From the NCBI GenBank assembly GCA_023213315.1, contig JAKCPI010016390.1, positions 1 to 64,000 of the forward strand: a stretch of DNA of 64,000 nt. Reading direction: 5' to 3'. The notes beneath the pieces were generated by a model, which worked only from the letters and a program-made list of their open reading frames with translations, ran no database searches and was not told the DNA's origin. Every line of letters begins with the position of its first letter. Positions within the stretch are counted from its first letter, which is position 1. Positions 56,801 through 63,794 of the stretch are shown here, in pieces. Both the position numbers and the translations under genes were made by a program. This stretch comes from Euborellia annulipes (taxonomy: Eukaryota > Arthropoda > Insecta > Dermaptera > Anisolabididae).

Positions 56801-58297
56801 CTTAGAGGAAAAAATATGGTACCCTACGTTTTTGTGCTATACATATATATTTAAATCCCTAAGAAAAAAAAAAGAGAAAGAATTTTATCTTTGAGATATT
56901 TTAAAAGGTTTTAAATTACTTGTTTAATTTTTACTCCCCTCTTTTTCAAATTAACAAGCTAATTTAATAACCAGAATCTTGGATAATTAAGATATTTTTA
57001 CTTAAATAATTCTAAAGCATTTCAAGTCGATTTTAAAGAAAGATAAAAGAAAAAGTTTCGAAATAATAAACTTTGAACGAATGCATCGTACTCTTAGTTT
57101 AATTTAAACCCTTTCGAATATAATACATGTAATTACCTCGAAGAGATGGATATAAAAGCCATTAAAGGTGAGTGGGACAGACTAAGGAATTTACCTTCGT
57201 AATGGTCTCACTAATAATAGCAGTTTGCTATAGATAATTAATTGATATTATCGATGTAGCAAAGCGTTAATAAATACACCAAACATTCACTCAATTACAA
57301 TTGTTTTGCTGATAGTTTAATGGTTTGCTACTTACCACCACTTGATTGAGGTTTATTATTATCTTCGTTCATTTTCCTCATTTGTTTTTTGTGCTTCATT
57401 CTTCTATTTTGGAACCACGTTTTTACCTGAAAAGAGAAAAAAAATGAAATAATATAAAAGTTAATTTTTTTAACATAAGTTCTGGTCCAAAGCGATTAAA
57501 ATTTATTTATATTGGCTGTTTACTTAATTTAAATAAATATGAACACAGTTCGGGGTCTAGATTTTTTAAATTCTTTGATTTAAAATTATTTTCTAATAAT
57601 TTATATTCTTTCTAATTGAAATAATTTGGATTGTTGCCAATAATCTATTATTATAGGAGTCCGTCCCCACCCCTGCCTTCTCCCACTTCCAAAGCTGCTT
57701 GTAAATTTTGTGATTTTTTTGATCATCGGTTCAAATTTTGAAAAAACCCCTCTTTTTTTGGTTTTTTTGCTCATAACTCCTTCAAAAATGGTCCAATTTC
57801 CAACTTTTTTTTTTTTTTTTTAATTTTTTTTTTGTGTAGTTTTCAAGAAAAAATACAATTAATTTTTTTGAATAATTTTTGTGTGTAATTTTTAAATTTC
57901 AAAATTTTAGTCATTTTCTGAAAATCATGCATACTTCGATTTTCCTGAAAATTTTTGATAACCAACAACTATTCATTCCACAACTTTTTAGGCGGTTCGG
58001 TCGTGGGATCTCTATGCCTACTATTATTTTTTCTATTTTTGAAAAATTATTTTTTCCTATTAATCATTTTTAAAAAATAGTAGGCATAGAGATCCCACGA
58101 CCTGAAAGGTCAGAAAATTTGTGGAATAAATAGTTGTTTGTTACAAAAATTTTTATAGGAAAATCGAAGTATGCATGAGTACACATTTAATAAAATTTTT
58201 TTCTATACTTATAAAATTTTGTATTTATTTAGGATCCTCTATTGTGTTTAAAATATCCAAATATGAATACTGTACATAGAGCCTATAGAAATTTTGA

Positions 58298-58334
<37 letters not shown>

Positions 58335-59572
58335 GAATGGGTGCATAAGGTCCGAAGACCTATAATGACCAATAGTCACATGCAGCCAGGAAGAAAATAA
58401 AAACAAAAGGAGAAGCATAAAGGGGAAACTCAACTGCGGGAACTGAGTAGATGCCTGTTGAGGTTAGACTTGAAAGTCTGAAGATTGTAGGTTTTGGGGA
58501 AGATAGACGCAGGGAGCTTGTTCCAATCACGGGAGGTCATGGGGACAAAGGAAGAATGAAATTTATTTGTTCTGTTAGTCGTGATCTGAACAGCATAGGG
58601 ATGCTGGGAAGATGCCTCTCTTGTGTTCCGTGAATATGTTGCATTGGGTGGGATAATTGATTTTAATTCGGCAGAGCATTGACCATGGTAATACCTTTAA
58701 TAATAATAATTGAGCTAACCCAAGCCTTGTTTATTTATTTTTGTGGATATTTTTTATTTATTTTTAAATTTTTGTTAAAAAATTGATTAGCTTTAATTAA
58801 TTTCAATTTTAAATAATTTTTATAAATGATGTCTTTATTAATTTGCTAACTTTACAAAACTTTCTTAGAGCTCAGATAGCTAATTATATAAAAATTCATT
58901 TTTTTAACCCAATGGTTAAGCGTATTCTTGTTTACTATATCCATGATTTTGCTATCGGTCTGATAAGTTTGCTAGTTGACTAAAAATGAAGCAACCGCTC
59001 CAAAGTTGGGGAAATAATTTGTCAATTGTTAATACGCCCACGTAACGTTCCATAATCAGGCACATGACAAATGAGTACCCAAAAAATTTTTTACTAAAGC
59101 TATTCGTAATAAAGCTCAATTAATAAGGGATTTTTATTTTATAAATATATATGAAAAGAACAATTGACTTTTTGTTAGCAGATCAGGGACAAACTGAGAG
59201 AAATAAAATTAAATAATTTGAATTCCATTATAAATTAAAAAACAAATATCTTTTCTAGCTTTCGCTTAAATATTCGTTTATAGAATGTTTACGATTTTTA
59301 AAAATTAATTAAAGCTTTTCGGGAGGCGGGTGAAAATCAATATTATAGCATATATGATGAATGAATGAATTGTACCTGTGTTTCGGAGAGGTTGAGAGCG
59401 TTTGCGAGTTCCACCCTCTCAGGGGTTGAGAGATATCTCTGTGCCTCGAATCTTTTCTCTAGCCCAGTAAGTTGTTGATCAGAAAACACTGTACGGGCTT
59501 TCCGCCGACGACAGTGTTTTCCACTTAGATCACTTGACCCTGGGCTTGAAAACACTCCACCAAATGGTAGAC
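39619..59572 (-). CDS. bsh: Brain-specific homeobox protein (Bsh/BSX), 3' three exons, partial
   Basis: Bsh/BSX is a homeodomain transcription factor of brain and visual-system neurons. Three minus-strand exons are visible: 59572-59376 (197 nt), 57426-57336 (91 nt) and 39731-39619 (113 nt with stop TAG). The first holds the family motif GKHCRRRKARTVFSD and homeodomain residues 1-44, with R5, F8, L16 and F20. The second starts at V45 and supplies W48, F49, Q50, N51, R53 and the basic MKHKKQMRK tail. The split between residues 44 and 45 is a common homeodomain intron site. The third joins in phase (GGTG|AT) to give DVPMDFSRNPSPG and then SDEEIDIVG, matching the conserved DFSR and DVDIVG tail of insect Bsh. 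An AATAAA follows the stop at 39613-39618. The first exon here begins in phase after TTGCAG, so at least one 5' exon lies beyond 59.6 kb. The last intron is 17.6 kb and full of repeats. Confidence 0.87.
40035..40390 (-). pseudogene. mariner/Tc1-type transposase 3' remnant
   Basis: Read on minus, EWPALSPDLALYDFF is followed after a stop by LDQLKNNIRDVIPKTETEMM, matching the end of a mariner-type transposase (WPARSPDL..FFLWG, then a Leu-rich C-terminus). It is interrupted by stops. ACAGGGTG near 40050 may be its terminus. Confidence 0.5.
40418..40935. mobile_element. Fold-back nested in the transposase remnants, with tRNA-like head
   Basis: Flanked by ACCCTGTAATTT motifs (40412 and 40924). Arms of about 150 bp contain AACTCAGTTGGAAAGC, GGCGCCA and GAGGTCGTCTC in inverted order. 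The left arm adds a tRNA-like head on minus (about 40450-40548): A box TGGTCTAGTGGTAAGG, B box GGTTCAACTCC. The acceptor ends do not pair. Confidence 0.5.
40936..41115 (+). pseudogene. mariner/Tc1-type transposase 3' remnant, opposite orientation
   Basis: The plus-strand text matches the minus-strand remnant at 40150-40330 (ACGGTGGCCCC..TTCAAGATATCATTTTC). With frameshifts it reads VYTDRPKTLEQ. Together the two form a head-to-head pair around the nested fold-back. Confidence 0.4.
41207..41660 (+). pseudogene. hAT transposase C-terminal (dimerisation) domain remnant
   Basis: The open frame at 41319-41603 contains LRQYLNRPPIDRKSNPNPL, SWQSLKREYPHVWQVTLRI and VATSVPCERLFSHAEIIASQ, the hAT dimerisation domain pattern (W..N...P.L......L.IPATSVPSER.FS). 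N-terminal and catalytic parts are missing, so it cannot be active. It lies between arrays of ATTCGATTTCGATTTTAATC-type repeats, like the subterminal arrays of the AATCGATTA MITEs. This suggests it is what is left of a related autonomous hAT. Confidence 0.7.
41688..41835 (-). repeat. CTTTCTC-hairpin repeat fragment
   Basis: Contains CATGCGAAAACCACTTTTTG, GGACCTCAAAACATG and the ACTTTCTTAC..GTAAGAGAAAGTA end. Confidence 0.5.
41840..42475. other. Non-repetitive intron sequence of bsh
   Basis: No coding exon recognised. The 42110-42360 part is mixed-composition with an acceptor-like CTTTTCTTACAG. May hold regulatory sequence. Confidence 0.3.
42480..43276 (-). repeat. CTTTCTC-hairpin repeat, nearly full, reverse
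   Basis: Starts with the AATCTGGT-type hairpin (diverged) and ends ATTCTCTATCTC..GTAAGAGACAGTA. Carries GGGACCCCCCTTTTGAATCG and GTACTAGTACTC blocks. Confidence 0.6.
43558..44607 (+). repeat. CTTTCTC-hairpin repeat, full-length copy 2
   Basis: Almost base-for-base the same as 5957-7004, with a different (TG)n length at about 43700-43760 and small indels. Both terminal hairpins are intact. The overlapping minus-strand frame is a by-product of the CA/TG tract. Confidence 0.7.
44678..45330. mobile_element. Penelope-like fold-back interrupted by a second fold-back
   Basis: Outer arms around TTTCAAGGTTTTATTAATTA (left) and its inverse (right). On minus a CTGATGA..GAAATACG hammerhead-like end lies at about 45190-45222. 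The inner unit, 44733-45187, has ends CAGGTCAATTCTCTAAAAAC / GTTTTTAGAGAATAGACCTG. Confidence 0.5.
44733..45187. mobile_element. Fold-back MITE, CAGGTC..GACCTG ends
   Basis: About 100-bp arms including AACAATCAGCGTTAAAAAAA and its inverse; a second copy is at 62008-62846. Confidence 0.6.
45340..46345. other. AT-rich bsh intron sequence
   Basis: Short inverted pairs (TTGTTCATATTT.., CCAAAATAATCAAATTTC hairpin at 45378-45420; GGTTATTTGTATCAATCAAA pair near 45625-45672) but no classifiable element or exon. Confidence 0.35.
46348..46678. mobile_element. hAT-type MITE (TTTCGG family), TSD ATTATTTA
   Basis: Ends TAGGGTCCGACCGAAAC and ATATTCGGTCGGTTCCTA with perfect 8-bp flanks ATTATTTA (46340-46347, 46679-46686). 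Same architecture as 4821-5171. Confidence 0.87.
46690..47335. other. AT-rich bsh intron sequence, no feature seen
   Basis: No coding or repeat signal recognised; one inverted block pairs with about 46020-46090 (AAGAAGACCTGTTCTAATC), which suggests an older fold-back around the hAT insertion. Confidence 0.35.
47342..48302. repeat. CTTTCTC-hairpin repeat, rearranged copy
   Basis: AATCTGGT-type hairpin remnant at 47342-47400, CTTTCTCTTACC..GAGAGAAAGTA at about 47617-47652, then the GTACTAGTACTTTAC block. Interrupted by a MITE at 48041-48250, and at 48303 by a fold-back. Confidence 0.55.
48041..48250. mobile_element. Palindromic Tc1/mariner-type MITE, TA duplication
   Basis: Ends CAGTGAGGGACAATATTAAG and CTTAATATTGACTCTCACTG flanked by TA on both sides. 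The intact host sequence (TTGTACTTCATAGG at about 55046) confirms a TA target. About 80-bp arms share AAAACGCATGG. A decayed relative is near 29630-29700. Confidence 0.75.
48388..48427 (-). ncRNA. Hammerhead-like motif
   Basis: CTGAGGA, extra T, stem GGATTGC/ACAATCC with a GTAG loop, GAAAT, ATT triplet. Stem I pairing is lost (GAA against TGC). Mirror partner of 49169-49208. Confidence 0.4.
49028..49070 (+). ncRNA. Hammerhead-like motif
   Basis: Stem I GCA/TGC, core CTGAAGA (49032-49038), extra T, stem GGGAACC/GGTTACC (one mismatch), GAAAC, GTC. The inverted partner at 48848-48890 has CAGAAGA instead. Confidence 0.5.
49169..49208 (+). ncRNA. Hammerhead-like motif
   Basis: Stem I GCA/TGC, core CTGAGGA (49172-49178), extra T, perfect 7-bp stem GGATTGC/GCAATCC with GTAG loop, GAAAT, ATT triplet. 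Confidence 0.5.
49266..49445 (-). repeat. CTTTCTC-hairpin repeat, remainder
   Basis: Resumes the family after the fold-back insertion, ending with the AATCTGGTGTGAC hairpin (49368-49440). Confidence 0.5.
49517..49843 (-). CDS. Unrecognised ORF, about 108 codons, in the bsh intron
   Basis: A minus-strand frame open from an acceptor-like TTGCAATTAG to a TGA. It contains CRLDYFHDRQNVSAVGGL and a basic stretch around LGRGKGSKQL. The DNA is not repeated elsewhere in the window. It could be a gene fragment, an old transposon piece or chance. No family recognised. Confidence 0.2.
   Translation of the reverse strand: MQLVCRLDYFHDRQNVSAVGGLVKSWVLSFRIFILHSIDQLATCLKILLGRGKGSKQLCNNSITWKATCQRQTRRGISGIQKLSNGIVKDNQMPIHYRDNIFFSRKLI
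50100..50262 (+). repeat. tRNA-derived SINE
   Basis: A box TGGTGCAGTGGTTAGCGTG, B box-like GGGTTCTCATCCC, then AAATTGAAATAAATAGAG and GGCCTCCGTTGCCGAAAAA; A-rich end. Confidence 0.55.
50743..51911. mobile_element. Fold-back with CACTAGTCGAC termini and nested Tc1-type MITE
   Basis: Ends CACTAGTCGACAAAAATGAA and GTCGACTAGTG. Arms of about 480 bp are highly similar (AAAAATCTGTTAATTATTAA and inverse). At its centre, about 51230-51425, a smaller unit has ends CACTGGTCGAAAAAAATGGA / TCCATTTTTTTGTCCAGTG. Confidence 0.7.
52094..52136 (-). ncRNA. Hammerhead-like motif
   Basis: CTGAAGA (core 52127-52133), extra T, stem GATTC/GAATC, GAAAT, ATT triplet. One half of an inverted pair only about 20 bp apart. 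Confidence 0.4.
52151..52195 (+). ncRNA. Hammerhead-like motif
   Basis: CTGAAGA (52155-52161), extra T, stem GATTC/GAATC, GAAAT, ATT triplet; stem I partly mutated (TTCTA against TACAA). Confidence 0.4.
52684..52860. repeat. Fragment of the CAAGGGCGGAT hAT family
   Basis: CAAGGGCGGATACAGGG, G and C runs, then TATTCTGGTAAACAAATAC shared with 15671-15938 in inverted order. No right end. Confidence 0.5.
53261..53719. mobile_element. hAT-type element, TSD ACTCATTT, with internal minisatellite
   Basis: Ends CAGTAGCGTAACG and CGTTACGCCACTG with perfect 8-bp flanks ACTCATTT (53253-53260, 53720-53727). Inside, four to five direct repeats of about 65 bp each hold CCCTGAGGGCCC, CTCTCAAAGAGAAATTTTC and CCGTTTTTATCGGAG. 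The open frames at 53.2-53.7 kb come from this array. Confidence 0.85.
53788..53823. repeat. Poly(T) tract
   Basis: About 33 uninterrupted T followed by TGTTTG; length is likely unreliable. Confidence 0.7.
54240..54510. other. Non-repetitive, higher-complexity island in the bsh intron
   Basis: A stretch of mixed composition inside repeat-rich DNA. The minus strand has 34 open codons after GATTTAG, reading SLEEIRFFEGAFELGRVRSK before a stop at 54387-54389. The plus strand has a 24-codon ATG frame at 54419-54493 followed by a donor-like AAG|GTAAAT. It may be a regulatory element of bsh or a small exon; the sequence does not decide. Confidence 0.25.
54655..55240 (-). repeat. CTTTCTC-hairpin repeat, partly duplicated head to head
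   Basis: CTTTCTCTTACAT..GAGAGAAAGTA (54657), an AATCTGGTGTGA hairpin (54771-54857), then an inverted pair of ATTTATATTTTGTTACCATG blocks around 55020, and a decayed second hairpin. Confidence 0.6.
55250..55550. other. Mixed-composition island in the bsh intron
   Basis: Non-repetitive, with a (CT)n run at 55502-55519. The minus-strand frame at 55295-55546 has no recognisable domain. Possibly regulatory. Confidence 0.25.
55663..55921. mobile_element. hAT-type MITE, TSD GAAATATG
   Basis: Ends CAGCGGCGTAACTAGCC and CTAGTTACGCTACTG with perfect 8-bp flanks GAAATATG (55655-55662, 55922-55929), inside a CTTTCTC repeat remnant. The minus-strand frame inside is not a gene. Confidence 0.85.
55969..56522. 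mobile_element. hAT-type element, TSD TTCTAAAC, hosting a Penelope-like fold-back
   Basis: Ends CAGGGGTGGCCCATCC and GGTTGGCCACCCCTT with 8-bp flanks TTCTAAAC (55961-55968, 56523-56530). A fold-back at about 56088-56445 (arms AATGAAGAGATAAA / TTTATCTCTTCATT) was inserted into it. Same family as 31591 and 61846. Confidence 0.82.
56150..56195 (-). ncRNA. Hammerhead-like motif
   Basis: CTGATGA (core 56181-56187), stem GCCG/CGGC with a 7-nt loop, GAAAC, GTC triplet (56155-56157). The inverted partner on plus at about 56345-56390 keeps stem I TGTC/GACA but has CTGATAA. Each arm alone looks crippled in a different place. Confidence 0.45.
56530..57327. other. bsh intron sequence next to the homeodomain exon
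   Basis: No coding exon. 57110-57330 is non-repetitive and includes TAATTAATTGATATTATCGAT, a cluster of homeodomain-type TAAT/ATTA motifs; possible intronic enhancer. Confidence 0.3.
57920..58180. repeat. Fold-back in the bsh intron
   Basis: ATCATGCATACTTCGATTTT / its inverse and GGTCGTGGGATCTCTATGCC / its inverse form about 120-bp arms. Confidence 0.65.
58330..58690. repeat. Unclassified interspersed repeat fragment
   Basis: GGGTGCATAAGGTCCGAAGA and a 60-codon plus frame (58451-58633, RLESLKIVGFGEDRRRELVP) preceded by a long T run. It looks like an old retroelement or processed sequence. No domain recognised. Confidence 0.3.
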
Positions 59573-59736
59573 CTGCAATCAATAAAAAAAAAAAAAACAG
59601 TGAATAACCCCTCCAATTTTTTATAGGTGTTAGGTTAGCTATCTGAAGTATAAAGAAAGTTTTGTAAATAATAGACAGAAGAGAGGATGTAGCAATATGA
59701 AAAAAATCTCATAAAAAATTGTTTGTAATTTAAAAA

Positions 59737-60159
59737 TCTCTATATATATAATTCGCTAATGTCCGTCTGTCTGTCTGTTCGTCTGTCTGTCACGCTCTAT
59801 TTAGGCTACTTCCCGTTGGAATTATGAAATGAAATTTTATATGCATAAAGAGGACCTTCTCGGGATTACAGGAACATTATTTTCATCCCGAAAATCCTAT
59901 AACTTTTTGAGTTATTAATTCTTAAATTTACAATTTCTCCCATAGGAAAATATTTATGTATTCTTTTCATTTGTGTATTCCATGATTGTAAACAAATCAT
60001 CAAGCAGGCACTAGATTGGAATCGAATAATAATAATTTTCTTTTCATAATTAAGAAGAAAAGGCGAGGGTTCGTCGCAGGCGGGCCCGAGCCAGCTTGCG
60101 GGTGGTCCAGGGGGTGAAGCCCCCTGTCTAGATGAAAAGGCGGGCGCCACGGCTTCTAG
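59737..60159 (+). mobile_element. Helitron-like non-autonomous element
   Basis: Starts TCTCTATATATATAATTCGC after A; ends GGCGGGCGCC (self-pairing) - ACGGCTT - CTAG before T. TC start, 3' hairpin about 7-8 bp from a CTRR end, and insertion between A and T are Helitron marks. No Rep/helicase. It lies upstream of the first visible bsh exon, probably in an intron. Confidence 0.6.
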
Positions 60160-60169
60160 TATATTATAA

Positions 60170-60825
60170 ATTAATTAAATTAGAAAATTTCAAAATTTGT
60201 ATTTGTTTTTTTATTTTTTTTAATGGCTTTTTCTAATCATTTCGAGAAAAATTTGCTTCACTTTCAAGGATTTATATTGTGTATTCAATCAATGACGATT
60301 TTAGAATCTTAGGGAAAAAATCTAATTTTTGTCAATAAACGAATATTCCTGGGGCATTCAAGCTCCCCTTGAGGTGGGGTCACTAATGGGAAGACTGCAC
60401 CAGAGGACCAAAAACAGACAGAAGCTGATTGACCAGTTAGTAATATAATAATGGATTGAAAAATAAATAAAAACAAGTTAAACAATGACAATCCGATTGT
60501 TTAAACGTTATTTATTATTTTTTCGACAATCTGGTACTTTTCATATTTTTTTATTTATAAATTTAGCCGATTTTCTTTGTTGGCTTCTAAATTTCTAGGT
60601 CAATGCGCGAGTTAAAGACCTCAATCAAAATGGTCAATTAAGCTTTTTAATTTTTTAACTAATCGAGGGTCAACATTTTTCTGGTATGGCAATTATTTTT
60701 TACCCTAATAACAGTGATTCACCCTCCCTAATAGATATGCTTATTTATCTTGAGTCTTAAACTCTGGCAATAATTTGATCAACTTCCCCCTTCCCTTCCT
60801 TATTATTATTATTATTATTATTATT
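60170..60825. other. Upstream bsh region, no exon recognised
   Basis: 60350-60440 is mixed-composition (GGGGTCACTAATGGGAAG) but encodes no recognisable Bsh N-terminal motif. A (TTA)n tract lies at 60801-60823. Confidence 0.35.
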
Positions 60826-60827
60826 AA

Positions 60828-61465
60828 AAATCTGGTGTGACTAATCACACAACTTTCTCTTACCTACGGTAATTGAAAGTTGTGTACTGTTCTGTCACAC
60901 CAGATTTTTAGTGTCCAGATATATTTAGTTTCCCATAGCACCTTAGTTCCAATCATGGGTTTTAAATGTTGATTGCTTGAAATAAACAAAATTTTAATTT
61001 CATATTTGGATATTTTATACATAATAGAGAATTCTAAATAAATACATTAAATATGTAAAAAGTTCCAAAGGGGACCCCCTTTCGAATCGAAATTAACATG
61101 CAAATCCCCATAGGGATCTATGGAAGGAAGAGCCGAAAAATGAATTTGAAAAATCTAAAATAATATATCAGTAAAGTGTACTTCAAACAATTTTCACAAA
61201 AAATTTTACTGATATTCTTTTTAAAGAGCATCTAAAAAATAATTGATTTTTAAATTTTAATCAAAATCGTTGGAACGAATTTTGAGAAAATCGAAAAAAA
61301 CTGAAAAAGTACATCAGTAAAGTACTAGTACTTTTTGGCCGATTTTGATCACAAGCTTATTTTCAAGCCTCAGGGTAATGTCTAACTTAAATGTAAAATT
61401 TCAACTTCGTAGCTCCTTTCCTTCATGCTTAAAAATGTCCACACAGACAGACACACACTGACCAA
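60828..61465 (-). repeat. CTTTCTC-hairpin repeat, reverse, partial
   Basis: Opens with the AATCTGGTGTGAC..GTCACACCAGATT hairpin (60830-60907), then GGGGACCCCCTTTCGAATCG, GTACTAGTACTTTTTGG and the CACACAGACAGACA tract. Confidence 0.6.
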
Positions 61466-61845
61466 AAAAGTTAATCTTTAGACTACAAAATGTCAAATGA
61501 TTTTCAATAAAAAAATTCAAATTTATTATAATAGGTTTGTTCATATATGATGTCATCACGTATCTAAAAGCTATATGCTTTAGAAGGTTAAACTGTAGGC
61601 TTAGCAAAGCTTTTTCAATAGACAAGTTATAAAAATTTTCGCCCAGAGGATGTCAATTAAATTATGGTTGTTCTTAATAAATATTGGGGGAGGAGGCAGG
61701 AGATTGTGCTTTTGAGCCGTCCCCTGCGAATCTATTCACTCAAAATTTTATTATGATATTCAGAGCAATTAATTTGTATTGAACTCCTTGCGCCTATGGA
61801 ATATGCAACACTTCGTTATTACTAGTATAGATGATACTCCAAACC

Positions 61846-61985
61846 AGGGGTGGCCAACCAAAATGACCTTTGAAAATGCTTTGGGCTGCATATAAAATTA
61901 TATATCTCCAAATTAAATTTAGTCCAACTATAGACATTTTAGACCAACAACTATAGACAACTATAGACCAACTATAGATTTTTTT
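61846..61985. repeat. Fragment of the CAGGGGTGGCC hAT family
   Basis: CAGGGGTGGCCAACCAAAAT start followed by GGGCTGCATATAAAATTATA as in 55969-56040; the right end is absent. Includes three ACTATAGAC copies. Confidence 0.5.
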
Positions 61986-62007
61986 GGGGTGAAAAATTAA
62001 AACATAA

Positions 62008-62846
62008 TCAGGTCTATTCTCTAAAAATAGTCGTTAAAATTTAAAATAACCAAATAGGTGTTAAAAAATAATGTAAAAACAATCAGCGTTAAAAAAATGC
62101 TATTCTCTAAACAAAGTTTTAACAGCGACGTTAACATGTTGCTTTTATTTCAAAACTATCAAAATCATAAGCTTACTTTTTAGGTTAAGGACGCAATTTT
62201 TTTTTTAAACACGACATTAAAATATTAAAGGCACCCCCTAGACATGCCATTAATTTTTAACACTATTTACTAAATGGAAAAGAGCAAGTACAGGTGCAGC
62301 AATTAAAGAGAGCCTTTCGATGCCAAATGCCGAAAGGGAGACGTTTCGGACAAAATTTTATTCTTCTTTATAAACTAATTAGGCAAAAAGTTGTCATTGT
62401 TGTTGCGGCATGAATTTGTACACATGTATATTTTTTTTATAAATACAGGCGAGTGTCGATGTCTCGTGAGAGTCTCTTATAGACTCTCTCTAAAAAATAT
62501 ACATGTGCACAAATTCGTGCCACAACAACAATGACAACTTTGTGCCTAATTAGTTTATAAGCCTACAAGAAGAATAAAATTTTGTCCGAAACGTCTCCCT
62601 TTCGGCAATTGGCATGCAACGGCTCTCTTTAATTCCTGCACCTGAACTTGCTCTTTTCCATTCAATAACATCAACAGAAACTTCTCTTCAAATTATAACG
62701 CTTTGGCTTTAAATTTTCGTTTACAGAATAGCTATTTGAGGCAAGCAAGTGATTTTGAATAGCATTTTTTAACGCTGATTGTTTTTACATTACTTTTTAC
62801 CTCCTATTTGTTTATTTTAACGTCTGTTTTTAGAGAATAGACCTGA
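62008..62846. mobile_element. Fold-back MITE (CAGGTC family), interrupted
   Basis: Same element as 44733-45187. It is split by the Penelope-like unit 62278-62693 at ACTATTTACTAAATG; the intact sister copy proves the insertion point. Confidence 0.6.
62278..62693. mobile_element. Penelope-like fold-back unit, second copy
   Basis: GAAAAGAGCAAGTACAGGTG ... CTTGCTCTTTTCC arms with the GGGAGACGTTTCGG motif in both, matching 38040-38500. Confidence 0.55.
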
Positions 62847-63194
62847 ATTTATTGTGTTAAATATTATTCTGGACATACAAATAAGTAATTTTTAATACAT
62901 TATTTTCACTTCTTTAGCCATTATAAAATAAATATATTTTTTAAGATAACAAATTTGCGAGATGAGTTTGTGTTTGATTGGGCAAAACGCGCACTGCTGG
63001 TTCTGGTTCGACTCCACTGGGCGCAATTTTTGCCTAACCATGATAATGATAATCTTGCACTAAAATTGTAGATCTGTATTAACTTTTGAAGTAAATACAT
63101 CAACCGAAAGTACTACTTTACCTAATATTATTAAATTTATAATTTTTTTGTCATGTTATTATGATTATTTTAACTAATTTTTATTCTTTTCAAA

Positions 63195-63410
63195 AACTGA
63201 ATTTTTTTTTTATATAATCAGCGAAGAAAACGACGAAATACTGCTAATTTTGAGAAAAAAAAAAATCAAAACAAAATCCTACAAGTGTTAATAAAAAAAA
63301 AAAAATGTAAATATAAACAAATTCATTTGTTGTTGACACTTGTGGGATTTTGTTTTGATTTTTTTTAAATTAGCATGAATGGTTCCGTTGATTATCTCAA
63401 AAACTGAGTT
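63195..63410. repeat. Fold-back repeat
   Basis: ATCAAAACAAAATCCTACAA / its inverse and AAAAACTGA / TCAGTTTTT-type outer pairs, arms about 90 bp. Confidence 0.5.
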
Positions 63411-63499
63411 TTCAAAAAACCGTCAAAGAATTAAAAACTTTTTAAAATAGAGTAATTTATCATAACAAAAAATTATAAATTCCAAAATTTTTTAAAAAC

Positions 63500-63770
63500 T
63501 TATTAGGCAAAGTACCACTTCCTGTTGATGTCTATATTCCAAAAGTTGATACAGATTTACATTTTTAGTGTAAGAAGTATATATACCAAATTTCATCCAC
63601 TACTTACGTTTTAAGTAATCGTGTTCACACACGCATACACACACACAGAGACATAATTCCATAAATAACTTTTTTGAACTCAGAGCGGCAAATCATCAAT
63701 GTTGAATATGTTTACGATTACAATACTTTCACTTTATATACATCATATATGAGAAAGTAAAAAACAGTCA
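63500..63770 (-). repeat. CTTTCTC-hairpin-like repeat, divergent
   Basis: Similar architecture: TTCATCCACTACTTACG, a CACACACGCATACACACAC tract, then ACAATACTTTCACTTTATA..ATATGAGAAAGTA. A distant family member. Confidence 0.4.
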
Positions 63771-63794
63771 TCAACCTATCACTCATTTGAAAGC

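Noticed and set aside
57328..57426. bsh ending at the in-frame TAG at 57328
   Set aside because: A perfect GTAAGT donor precedes it and splices in phase to a family-typical C-terminal exon; kept only as a possible short isoform.
60309..60491. Possible bsh 5' exon on minus
   Set aside because: The translated block lacks the N-terminal motif expected of Bsh and has no convincing splice phase to the 59572 exon.
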